The position numbers were made by a program, and so were the translations under genes. The notes beneath the pieces were generated by a model. The model did not search any database. It was not told the DNA's origin and worked only from the letters and a program-made list of their open reading frames with translations. A stretch of DNA of 64,000 bases from Dyella ginsengisoli LA-4 (GTDB lineage Bacteria > Pseudomonadota > Gammaproteobacteria > Xanthomonadales > Rhodanobacteraceae), in assembly GCF_000334915.1 (NCBI RefSeq), contig NZ_AMSF01000055.1:96558-160557 (forward strand). Reading direction: 5' to 3'. Below, piece by piece: positions 1 through 7,850 of this stretch (positions are counted from its first letter, which is position 1; each line of letters opens with the position of its first letter).

Positions 1-35
1 ACCCTTTCGGTCGCCGCTCGTCTACTACGGCTCCG

Positions 36-1967
36 ATGCGCCATACCAAGCTTCCGCCCATGCCCAGGGCATGGCCGCTGTACCTGGCCATGCTGGTCAC
101 CGCCTGCGTCTATTGGCCGGGTCTGTCCGGCGGCTGGCTGTTCGACGACTACCCGAACATCGTCGACAACCATGGCGTCCAGCCCGATCACGCCAGCGTG
201 GCCATGCTGACGCGGGCAGCGCTCTCCTCGCCGTCGAGCCAGTTCAAGCGCCCGCTGTCGTCCCTCACGTTCGCCGCCAACTACCTCGCCGCCGGCCTCG
301 ATCCGTTCTGGATGAAGGCCACCAACCTGCTGATCCACCTGCTGAACGGCGCACTCGTGTTCGCCCTGTCGCGAAGACTGCTTCGCTGCGCCTCGCGGGA
401 CGCCCCCGGCGACCCCGCCCGCGAAGCCGTCCTCGCCGGGTTGATTGCCGCGGCCTGGCTGTTGCTGCCGGTCAACCTGACCGGGGTGCTCTATGTGGTG
501 CAGCGCATGGAGAGCCTGGCCAACCTGTTCGTGCTGATGGGCTTGCTCGGGTATGTCGCCGGCCGCCAGAGGATGCTCGAGGGCCGCACCACGTCCGGCC
601 TGTGGCTGTGCTGCGCCAGCGTCATCGCCGGCACCGCCATCGGACTCACCGCCAAGGAAACCGCCGCCATGCTCCCGCTCTATGCCGCACTGGCAGAGTG
701 GGTGCTTTTCGATTTTCGCGATCGTCAGCGGCGCCGCAGCCTTCCGGTCCTGGGCCTGTTCGTGGTCACGCTGCTGCTGCCGCTGGTGCTCGGCCTGGCC
801 TGGCTTCTCCCTGGCCTGCTGCAACCGGCTACCTGGGCCACACGGGATTTCACCCTGCGCACCAGGCTGCTGAGCGAGGCACGCATCGTCTCGGACTACA
901 TCGGATGGACGCTGGCGCCCACCCCGGGTGACCTCTCGTTCTATCACGACGATTTCCATGTCTCGCAAGGCTGGCTGCAGCCATGGACCACGCTGCCGAG
1001 CGCACTCTTGCTGGTCTCGCTCGGCTGGATGGCGGTGCGCCTGCGCCGACGGTATCCGCTGGCCTCGCTGGGCATCGCGCTGTTCCTGGGATGCCACCTG
1101 CTCACCGGCACCATCCTGCCGCTGGAGCTGATCTACGAGCACCGCAATTATTTCGCCAGCTTCGGACTGCTGCTGGCGGTCATACCGGCGCTTGCCGCGA
1201 TGCCTGCACCGGCACGCCCGGCATTCGCGTTGACCCGCCGCACACTGCTGGGCGCCCTGCTTGCCTGGTGGGCCCTGCTGACCGCCATGACGGCACAGGC
1301 CTGGGGCAATCCGCTGTCGCTGGCGGTGGAGCTGGCCGACCGGGCTCCCCACTCGCCGCGCGCGCAGTACGAATTGGGCCGGACCTACATCATCTACTCG
1401 CGCTACGACCCGGAATCCCGCTTCACCCGGCTGGCGTACGCGCCGCTGGAGCGCGCCATGAAACTGCCCGACAGCTCGATCCTGCCGGAGCAGGCGCTGA
1501 TCTTTATGAACTCCCGGATGCATCTCCCGATCAAGGATGCATGGTGGGACAGCCTGATCGGCAAGTTGAGGGCCCGGAAGCCTGGCGTACAGGACGAGAG
1601 CTCACTTGCAGCGTTGACCCAGTGTGCCCGCGATGGACACTGCCCACTGCCTACAGAGAAGATGGTCGCAGCCTTCCAAGCCGCCATTTCCCACGCAGCC
1701 CCCAGCCCCAGACTGCTTTCGAGCTATGGCGATTACGCCTGGAATATTCTAAAGGACCACGAGCTGGCCTTCAGGATGGCAAAAGCGGCAAGTGCCGCCG
1801 ATCCACGCGAGCCAGCCTATCGGATCACCTTGGCGCGGGAGGCCCTGGCGCTGGATCAGGTCAGCGAAGCGCGAATCCAGATCCGGGAGCTAGAGAAGCT
1901 AGATGTGGCGGGCTCCCTGGATGCGGACATCCATGAACTGACCGCCGAACTCCCCGCTAGTCATTGA
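36..1967 (+). CDS. GT-C-like multispanning membrane protein with C-terminal TPR-like region
   Basis: The 643-residue protein has many hydrophobic segments between about residues 15 and 430. An early FDDYPNIVDN motif (residues 36-45, D37/D38) sits just after the first membrane segment, where GT-C glycosyltransferases carry their acidic catalytic residues. The last 200 residues are soluble, helical and alanine-rich, resembling tetratricopeptide repeats. By family resemblance (TMTC/PMT-like membrane proteins) it probably moves a sugar from a lipid carrier in the inner membrane, or it is a polymerase or ligase. It stands 28 bases before the aminotransferase gene and heads the glycan region. A second in-frame ATG at position 60 could be the real start. 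The class is fairly sure; donor and acceptor are unknown. Confidence 0.75.
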   Translation: MRHTKLPPMPRAWPLYLAMLVTACVYWPGLSGGWLFDDYPNIVDNHGVQPDHASVAMLTRAALSSPSSQFKRPLSSLTFAANYLAAGLDPFWMKATNLLIHLLNGALVFALSRRLLRCASRDAPGDPAREAVLAGLIAAAWLLLPVNLTGVLYVVQRMESLANLFVLMGLLGYVAGRQRMLEGRTTSGLWLCCASVIAGTAIGLTAKETAAMLPLYAALAEWVLFDFRDRQRRRSLPVLGLFVVTLLLPLVLGLAWLLPGLLQPATWATRDFTLRTRLLSEARIVSDYIGWTLAPTPGDLSFYHDDFHVSQGWLQPWTTLPSALLLVSLGWMAVRLRRRYPLASLGIALFLGCHLLTGTILPLELIYEHRNYFASFGLLLAVIPALAAMPAPARPAFALTRRTLLGALLAWWALLTAMTAQAWGNPLSLAVELADRAPHSPRAQYELGRTYIIYSRYDPESRFTRLAYAPLERAMKLPDSSILPEQALIFMNSRMHLPIKDAWWDSLIGKLRARKPGVQDESSLAALTQCARDGHCPLPTEKMVAAFQAAISHAAPSPRLLSSYGDYAWNILKDHELAFRMAKAASAADPREPAYRITLAREALALDQVSEARIQIRELEKLDVAGSLDADIHELTAELPASH

Positions 1968-1995
1968 ACCACCCGCCCAAACCGGAATCGATCGC

Positions 1996-3183
1996 GTGGC
2001 AACCAAGCGCATTCAAACCACCAAAGACCTGGCGATCAACGGAGCACCACCCGCCTTCGAGGAGCCGCTGCACGTCGGTCGTCCGAACATTGGCGACCAG
2101 AAACGCTTCCTCGAGCTGACCAGCCAGATCCTCGATAACCGCTGGCTCACCAACAACGGCCCCTTGGTTCGCGAACTTGAGTCGAAAATCGCGTCCCTGC
2201 TGGGCGTGAAGCATTGCATCGCCATGTGCAATGGCACCGTGGCGCTGGAAATCGCCATTCGAGCACTGGGTCTGGAAGGCGAGGTGATCGTACCTTCCTA
2301 CACGTTCATCGCCACCGCTCACGCCCTGCACTGGCAGGCGATCACACCCGTTTTCGCAGACATCGACCCTTCCACGCACAACCTCGACCCTGACTCGGTG
2401 CGGCGAATGATCACCCCGCGCACCACGGGCATCATCGGTGTGCACTTGTGGGGTCGCGCCGCTCCGGTCGATGAGCTACAGGCCATTGCAGACGAGCATG
2501 GGCTGAAGCTCATGTTCGATGCCGCGCACGCCTTTGGCAGCACCTACAAGGGGCAGACCATCGGAAGCTTTGGCGCCTGCGAGGTGCTCAGCTTCCATGC
2601 AACCAAAGCTTTCAACACCATGGAGGGCGGTGCCGTCGTCACCAATGACGACGAGCTCGCCGAGACTATCCGCCTGATGCGCAACTTTGGCTTCAACGGC
2701 TATGACAACGTCATCCACCCCGGCACCAACGGCAAGATGATCGAAGTATGCGCCGCCATGGGGCTCGCCAACCTCGACGGCTTCGATGACATCGTCGCGG
2801 TCAACCGGCGCAACCATGACGCCTACAAGCGCGCGTTGAACGACATTCCTGGCATATCAGTGCTGGAATACGGATCCTCCGAGAGGAACAGCTATCACTA
2901 CCTAGTAGTAGAAGTGGGCGCGCGTTGCCCGGCAGGCCGTGATGAGATTGTTGCCGCTCTCCAAGCTGAAAACATTCTGGCACGCAAGTACTTCTGGCCT
3001 GGCTGCCACAAGATGAAACCCTATCGCGACCTATATCCCCACGCTGGTTTGCTGTTGCCCAACAGCGAAGCTGTAGCCGGTCGAGTTATCGTGCTCCCGA
3101 ACGGCGCCGCGGTGGATGATGTCGCGGTGTCCACCATCCGCGACGTCATCGTCGCACTTATCGACAAAAGGCCCATATCGTGA
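1996..3183 (+). CDS. DegT/DnrJ/EryC1/StrS-family PLP-dependent sugar aminotransferase
   Basis: This 395-residue fold-type I aminotransferase would transaminate a keto-sugar nucleotide to an amino sugar. Visible hallmarks are the N-terminal substrate segment WLTNNGPLVRELE, the cofactor-contacting FDAAHAFGS and the Schiff-base lysine K204 in SFHATKAFNTMEGG. The length is normal for the family. The start is GTG at 1996. Its stop overlaps the GTG of the acyl carrier protein gene (GTGA), so the two are probably translationally coupled. In Pseudomonas vio loci a related enzyme makes the 4-amino group of viosamine, and the neighbours here suggest a similar amine that is later acylated. No sugar-nucleotide dehydratase is in the window, so the substrate must be made elsewhere. 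Confidence 0.92.
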   Translation: MATKRIQTTKDLAINGAPPAFEEPLHVGRPNIGDQKRFLELTSQILDNRWLTNNGPLVRELESKIASLLGVKHCIAMCNGTVALEIAIRALGLEGEVIVPSYTFIATAHALHWQAITPVFADIDPSTHNLDPDSVRRMITPRTTGIIGVHLWGRAAPVDELQAIADEHGLKLMFDAAHAFGSTYKGQTIGSFGACEVLSFHATKAFNTMEGGAVVTNDDELAETIRLMRNFGFNGYDNVIHPGTNGKMIEVCAAMGLANLDGFDDIVAVNRRNHDAYKRALNDIPGISVLEYGSSERNSYHYLVVEVGARCPAGRDEIVAALQAENILARKYFWPGCHKMKPYRDLYPHAGLLLPNSEAVAGRVIVLPNGAAVDDVAVSTIRDVIVALIDKRPIS

Positions 3184-3419
3184 CCATCGACGACTTCATC
3201 GAGAAATTCGCCTTCGCCATTGAGGTCGAAGCCGACACGCTCACGCCGGACACCCGTTTCAAGGAGCTCCCGAGCTGGGATTCACTCAACACGCTGGCGG
3301 TCATCGCCATGGCGGATGCCGACTATGGCGTGACCGTGACCGGACGTGACATCGAGGCGTCCTCAACGGTGAACGATATCTGGGCCATCGTTTCTTCGAA
3401 GAGCACGGCGGCAAAATGA
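3180..3419 (+). CDS. Acyl carrier protein
   Basis: The product is a small acidic 79-residue protein with the carrier-protein pattern. The phosphopantetheine serine is S35 in PSWDSLNTLAVIAM, which has the expected D-S-L core, followed by the acidic helix. It would carry a growing acyl chain as a thioester. The GTG start overlaps the upstream stop, and the stop overlaps the ATG of the KAS III gene (ATGA). It is therefore locked into the cassette rather than being the housekeeping AcpP, which normally sits between fabG and fabF. The fatty group it carries is not known. Confidence 0.9.
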   Translation: MTIDDFIEKFAFAIEVEADTLTPDTRFKELPSWDSLNTLAVIAMADADYGVTVTGRDIEASSTVNDIWAIVSSKSTAAK

Positions 3420-4477
3420 ACGCAGTCACGGGCGTCGCGCTCCGCGCGGTGACGGCAGCGACGCCGACCCGCGTGGCGCGCACGGCGGACTATGCCTATC
3501 TCGAACCTGAGGAACGCCAGCGTTTCCAGAAGGCTACCGGCATCGCCGAGCGCCGCATTGTGGCCGCGGGGCAGTGCGCGTCCGACCTTTGCCTGGCGGC
3601 AGCCAGGGCGGCACTGGCCCACCTCGACTGGGATCCGGCCAGCCTTGGTGCGCTGATCCTGATCACCCAGACCGGCGACCAGCCGGTCCCGGCAACCAGC
3701 ATCGTGCTGCAGGACAAGCTCGGCCTGCCGTCGACCTGCATGGCGTTCGACATCAACCTCGGATGCTCGAGCTACCCCTATGGGCTGGCCGTGGCCGGCT
3801 CGGTGATGCGCACGCTGGGCATCACCCGCGGACTGCTGCTGATCGGGGACGTCTCCAGCCGTGTTTGCGCCGAGCATGACAAAAGCGCCTGGCCCTTGTT
3901 CGGCGATGCCGGTTCCGCCACCGCGCTGGAGCTGGACGAAAGCGCGCCTCCCATCCATCTCGACCTGTGCTCCGACGGTGCCGGCAAGGAGGCCATCATC
4001 ATTCCCGGCGGCGGCCTGGCGTCCCGGCTGCCACCCGTCGACGGACGCATTGCCGATGTCACCGGCAGCGACGGCGTGCAGCGCCGCGCCGACAACCTGG
4101 TGCTGCGCGGCGCGGACATTTTCAGCTTCGCCATTTCGCGCGTGCCAGGCAGCATCCAGCGTGCCATCGCCAGCAGCGGCCGCGCGGCGCAGGACTTCGA
4201 TTTCCTGCTGCTGCACCAGGCGAACCGGATGATCAACGACACCATCGCCCGCAAGCTCGGGTTCGCGCCGGATCGGGTGCCCACGTCGATCGAGCACTAC
4301 GGCAACACGAGCTCGGCGTCCATCCCGGTGACCTTGTGCGCCAACGCCGCCTTGTTCGATGTACCCCGCTGGGTGGTCGCCTCGGGCTTCGGCGTGGGCC
4401 TGTCCTGGGGGAGCGCCACCTTCCAGCTGCCGGCGGCCGCCGTGCTCCCCTGCATCGACACCGACGATGTCTATTGA
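3416..4477 (+). CDS. 3-oxoacyl-ACP synthase III family protein (first KAS III paralogue)
   Basis: The 353-residue thiolase-fold enzyme has the full KAS III triad: C117 in DINLGCSSYPYG, H267 in LLLHQANRM and N297 in EHYGNTSSASIP. The C-terminal GFGVGLSWGS glycine-rich signature is also present. Such enzymes condense an acyl-CoA starter with malonyl-ACP. Its ATG overlaps the acp stop, and its own 3' end overlaps the Rieske gene by 11 bases. The intact triad argues for real condensation activity, most simply making a short 3-oxoacyl chain on the adjacent carrier protein. Starter and chain length cannot be read from the sequence. Confidence 0.92.
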   Translation: MNAVTGVALRAVTAATPTRVARTADYAYLEPEERQRFQKATGIAERRIVAAGQCASDLCLAAARAALAHLDWDPASLGALILITQTGDQPVPATSIVLQDKLGLPSTCMAFDINLGCSSYPYGLAVAGSVMRTLGITRGLLLIGDVSSRVCAEHDKSAWPLFGDAGSATALELDESAPPIHLDLCSDGAGKEAIIIPGGGLASRLPPVDGRIADVTGSDGVQRRADNLVLRGADIFSFAISRVPGSIQRAIASSGRAAQDFDFLLLHQANRMINDTIARKLGFAPDRVPTSIEHYGNTSSASIPVTLCANAALFDVPRWVVASGFGVGLSWGSATFQLPAAAVLPCIDTDDVY

Positions 4478-5504
4478 TCGGCGCTGCTACGGCGATCCCG
4501 GCGTCTTCGCGCGCGAGCTGGAGACGATCTTCGCCGAGCGGTTGTTCGTCGGTACGCAGGCCGACTTTGCCCGGCCCGACGACTACCGCAGCCTGCGGAT
4601 CGGCCGCAAGGCGGTGACCATTCGCCGCACGCGCAGCGGCGTGCGCGCGTTCGACAACGTCTGCCTGCACCGCAATGCGCTGATCGACTTGCCGGGTTGC
4701 GGCAACCGGCCGTTCCGTTGCGGCTACCACGGCTGGAGCTACGCCGACGATGGCGCACTCGCCGCGGCCCCGCTGGCCGATAGGGCCGGCATCGCCAGGT
4801 GCCGGCTGGGCAGTTACCCGGTCAGCGAATCGGACGGCCTGCATTTCCTTGGGCTGGGTGGCGCGGCACCGGTCGTCGACGAGGTGGCGCAGGTGCTGGC
4901 CGACACCGGCGTCGTGCCGGATACGCCGTTCCATGCCGCTGTCATGGAGCATGCCTGCAACTGGAAACTGCTGGTGGAGAACGTGCTCGAGGGCTACCAC
5001 CTCAGTTTCGTCCATGGCAACAGCTTCAGGCCTGCGGGCTTCACCTCCACCGGCCGCTACGCCTGGCATGGCGGCCGACACACCTCGTGGAGCGAATTGC
5101 TCTCCGCCGACGCGGCGGACAAGACCGCGGCGCTTCGCCGCCTCGCGCCGCAGGCCGGGCACTTCTATCGCCATGCCTACGTCTTCCCGGACCTGTTCCT
5201 GTCCAATACCAATGGCCTGGTCGGTTTCCTCAGCCACGTCATCCCGGAGGACGCGACGCGCACGCGGCTGGCCTGGCGGCTGTTCGAGCTGCCTGCCCTC
5301 AAGGCGCTGCCGCCTGCGCTGCGGCAGCACATGCAAGAGGAGGCGATCGCCTTCACGCAGCAAGCGCTGGCGGAGGACAAGGTCCTGGTCGAGGCTTGCC
5401 AGCAGGGGCTGGAGGCGGAAGGCTTTGAGGTGCAGTTGCAGCCCCAGGAGGCGCGCATCGCGCACTTCCATGCGCTTTACCTGGCGAGGACGAACGATGT
5501 TTGA
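4467..5504 (+). CDS. Rieske-type non-heme iron oxygenase, alpha-subunit-like
   Basis: The 345-residue protein has a Rieske [2Fe-2S] site at C66, H68, C85 and H88 (C-x-H-x16-C-x2-H in NVCLHRN and RCGYHGWSY). A mononuclear-iron site follows, with H178 and H183 in ENVLEGYHLSFVH. The late acidic motif LAEDKVLVEACQQG resembles the third-ligand region of aromatic-ring and choline/carnitine-type oxygenases. It would hydroxylate, demethylate or desaturate a small substrate, using electrons from a reductase not encoded nearby. The chosen ATG at 4467 lies inside the end of the KAS III gene; upstream in-frame codons would only add a spurious N-terminus. Finding this family between an acp/KAS pair and a reductase is unusual. 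Its substrate, whether acyl chain or sugar, is open. Confidence 0.9.
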   Translation: MSIDRRCYGDPGVFARELETIFAERLFVGTQADFARPDDYRSLRIGRKAVTIRRTRSGVRAFDNVCLHRNALIDLPGCGNRPFRCGYHGWSYADDGALAAAPLADRAGIARCRLGSYPVSESDGLHFLGLGGAAPVVDEVAQVLADTGVVPDTPFHAAVMEHACNWKLLVENVLEGYHLSFVHGNSFRPAGFTSTGRYAWHGGRHTSWSELLSADAADKTAALRRLAPQAGHFYRHAYVFPDLFLSNTNGLVGFLSHVIPEDATRTRLAWRLFELPALKALPPALRQHMQEEAIAFTQQALAEDKVLVEACQQGLEAEGFEVQLQPQEARIAHFHALYLARTNDV

Positions 5505-6231
5505 AGGCAAGACGCTGCTCGTTACGGGCGCTACTTCGGGGATCGGTTTCGCCACGACACGGCGATTGCTGGCCGAGGGCGCCAAGGTGGTGGCCGTCGG
5601 CCGCAATCCGCAGCGCCTTGCGGAACTTGTGCAGCATGGCGGCGACGCGGTGTTGCCACTGGCTTTCGACCTCACCGATTTCGCGCGCTATCGCGAGGTG
5701 CTCGCTCCGGTGCCGGCACTGGATGGCGTGGTCCATTCCGCCGGCATCGTGGAGAACAACCCGTTGCGCTTCTTCTCGCTGGAAACGCACCAGCGCATCG
5801 TGGCGATCAACCAGACGGCGCCACTGGCCCTGGTGGCCGAGCTCGCGCGCGGCAACAAGCTCAATGCCGGTAGCGCGATCGTCTTGCTTTCCTCCATCCT
5901 CGGTCCGGAAGTAGGCATCAAGGGCACGGCCAGCTATGCGGGCACCAAGGCGGCGTTGACTGCGTTTGCGCGGGTGATGGCACTGGAACTGGCACACAAG
6001 GGCATACGCGTGAACTGCGTGGCTCCCGGCATGGTGCAGACCGAACTCGTGGACGATCTCCATCAACTGTCGGAGGAGGCGTTGCAGGCCGATCGCGCCC
6101 GCTACCCGTTGGGCAAGCGCTACGCGACGGCTCTCGAGGTCGCCGCCGCCATCCGCTTCCTGCTCTCGTCCGATGCGGCCTTCATGACTGGCCAGACGCT
6201 TGTCGTCGATGGCGGATTCACGGCCCAATGA
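5497..6231 (+). CDS. SDR-family oxidoreductase, FabG-like
   Basis: The 244-residue classical short-chain dehydrogenase has the dinucleotide motif TGATSGIG (residues 10-17) and an NNAG-like VHSAGIVENN. Its active site is S132/S133, Y147 and K151 (YAGTK), and it ends in the usual GQTLVVDGGF. Enzymes of this type reduce 3-oxoacyl-ACP to 3-hydroxyacyl-ACP or oxidise/reduce sugars. With an acp and KAS III upstream, 3-oxoacyl reduction is the simplest role. The ATG at 5497 overlaps the end of the Rieske gene by 8 bases, and its stop overlaps the next ATG (ATGA). Confidence 0.92.
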   Translation: MFEGKTLLVTGATSGIGFATTRRLLAEGAKVVAVGRNPQRLAELVQHGGDAVLPLAFDLTDFARYREVLAPVPALDGVVHSAGIVENNPLRFFSLETHQRIVAINQTAPLALVAELARGNKLNAGSAIVLLSSILGPEVGIKGTASYAGTKAALTAFARVMALELAHKGIRVNCVAPGMVQTELVDDLHQLSEEALQADRARYPLGKRYATALEVAAAIRFLLSSDAAFMTGQTLVVDGGFTAQ

Positions 6232-6857
6232 GCGCGAAGCCCCTCCTGCTGCTGGGTCGTGGCGGCTTTGGCCGCGAGGTGGCTGCGTGGATCTCGGCGC
6301 GAGCCATGCCGTTCGCCGTCATGGGCTTTCTCGACGATGAAAACCCCGGCGAGCCCGACGTGCTGGGACCGATCCAGGGCCATGAGCCGCGGCAGGACGC
6401 AAGCTACCTCACCTGTTTCGGTGACGGGCGTGCACGGCACAAGGTCCGCACGCAATTGCAGGCGCGCGGCGCGCGTTTCGCCAGCCTGGTTTCCCCCGAC
6501 GCGATGACCGCGACGCCGCTGGAGGATGCAATCAACAGCATTTTCCTTGGCGCCTGCAGCATCTCCGCCGGCGTGGCGCTGGGTGACGACCTGCTGGTGC
6601 AGGGGTTCGCCGTGGTGGGTCACGACGTCGCCATCGGCACCGGCGTCACCATCAGCTCGCATGCCTTCATTGGCGGCCACGCCAGGCTGGGGCCGTTCTG
6701 CACGATTCATCCGCACGCCGTGGTGTTGCCGCATATCGTGGTCGGAGAGGGGGCCGTCGTTGGCGCAGGAGCCGTGGCAATCAGGGACGTCGCGCCATAC
6801 ACCACCGTCTTCGGCTCACCCGCCAAGGTCATCGCATACGGCAAGCCTCATGACTGA
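6228..6857 (+). CDS. NeuD/PglD-family sugar acyltransferase
   Basis: The 209-residue protein begins with a small Rossmann-like domain (LLLLGRGGFGREVAAWI) typical of the PglD/NeuD N-terminus. From about residue 105 a left-handed beta-helix of hexapeptide repeats follows (ISAGVALGD, VAIGTGVTI, ARLGPFCTI, VVGEGAVVGAGAV). H132 in VVGHDVAIG occupies the place of the catalytic base seen in PglD-like enzymes; this is motif position only. It would move an acyl group onto an amino or hydroxyl group of a nucleotide-linked sugar. Coupled on both sides by short overlaps, it is the likely final step joining the acyl chain to the amino sugar made by the aminotransferase. Acetyl-CoA remains a possible donor. 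Confidence 0.88.
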   Translation: MSAKPLLLLGRGGFGREVAAWISARAMPFAVMGFLDDENPGEPDVLGPIQGHEPRQDASYLTCFGDGRARHKVRTQLQARGARFASLVSPDAMTATPLEDAINSIFLGACSISAGVALGDDLLVQGFAVVGHDVAIGTGVTISSHAFIGGHARLGPFCTIHPHAVVLPHIVVGEGAVVGAGAVAIRDVAPYTTVFGSPAKVIAYGKPHD

Positions 6858-7824
6858 CGTCTATCTCAACCTGATTGCCTCCGCACATGGCTCGCAAACC
6901 GAGTTCAACGATGCCGACACGTTGGGGCAGCCTGCCGCAGACTGCGATCGTATCGTCAAAAAGACTGGGGTACTGAGCCGACCGATCGTCGGGGAGAGGG
7001 AATACACCAGTGACCTGGCTTTGCGTGCCACGGAGCAATTGCTTCTGCAAAGCACGAGTACCGCCAGTGAATTTGACGGGCTGATCGTTTGCACGCAGAC
7101 GCCCGATCACTTGATTCCCGGCGTCTCGTCGCGAGTACACGGCAAGCTTGGCTTCAGACAAGACTGCTACACCATGGACATCAACCAGGGTTGCAGCGGA
7201 TTCATCTATGGCGCCCATCTCATGGCTGCGATGGTGCGGAGCAAGGCGTTGCAACAAGCAGTCTTGGTAAACGCCGACTGCTACACGCGGCTGATTCGGC
7301 ACGATGACCTCACAACCCGCGTGTTGTTCGGCGACGCGGCGACTGCAACCATCTTCTCGACCCAGCCCAGTGGCTTTCGATTGCTCTATTCCCGCTGCTA
7401 TGCGGACGGCACCGGCTATGAGGACTTCATCGCCCGGGGCTCGGCTATCCAGCCTGACAGAGGCATTGCCCAGGGCATCCATATGAATGGACCGGGCATC
7501 CTGTCATTCGCTCTGCGGGTGGTGCCAGACGCTGTTGATTCCGCATTGAAGGACAACGGGCTAAACAGGAAAGATATTCGGATGTTTGCTTTTCATCAGG
7601 CGAACAGTTTCGTTCTCGGCAAGCTTGCCTACAAGATGGGCCTGGAGAATGACCAAGTCCCGCAGAACTGCGCGGAACTGGGAAACACGGTGTCCGCGTC
7701 CATCCCGCTGCTGTTGCTGGACCAGCAGGATCATCTGAAGCGTGGTGATCTGGTTCTGGCGATAGGCTTCGGCGTAGGTCTGTCCTGGGGGGGAGCGCTG
7801 CTTGAGTATGTAGGCAACGACTGA
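6850..7824 (+). CDS. 3-oxoacyl-ACP synthase III family protein (second KAS III paralogue)
   Basis: The 324-residue KAS III-fold protein has C115 in DINQGCSGFIYG, H249 in FAFHQANSF and N279 in AELGNTVSAS, so the triad is complete. It ends with the same GFGVGLSWGG signature as the first paralogue. The two proteins are clearly diverged over most of their length, so this does not look like a recent duplication. The ATG at 6850 overlaps the acyltransferase stop by 8 bases. It could perform a second elongation with another starter, or transfer an acyl group from carrier protein to acceptor as some KAS III relatives do. Codon use is somewhat more AT-rich than in the first copy. Confidence 0.9.
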   Translation: MTDVYLNLIASAHGSQTEFNDADTLGQPAADCDRIVKKTGVLSRPIVGEREYTSDLALRATEQLLLQSTSTASEFDGLIVCTQTPDHLIPGVSSRVHGKLGFRQDCYTMDINQGCSGFIYGAHLMAAMVRSKALQQAVLVNADCYTRLIRHDDLTTRVLFGDAATATIFSTQPSGFRLLYSRCYADGTGYEDFIARGSAIQPDRGIAQGIHMNGPGILSFALRVVPDAVDSALKDNGLNRKDIRMFAFHQANSFVLGKLAYKMGLENDQVPQNCAELGNTVSASIPLLLLDQQDHLKRGDLVLAIGFGVGLSWGGALLEYVGND

Positions 7825-7850
7825 ACCTGCTACTCACGGCGCTTACACAT

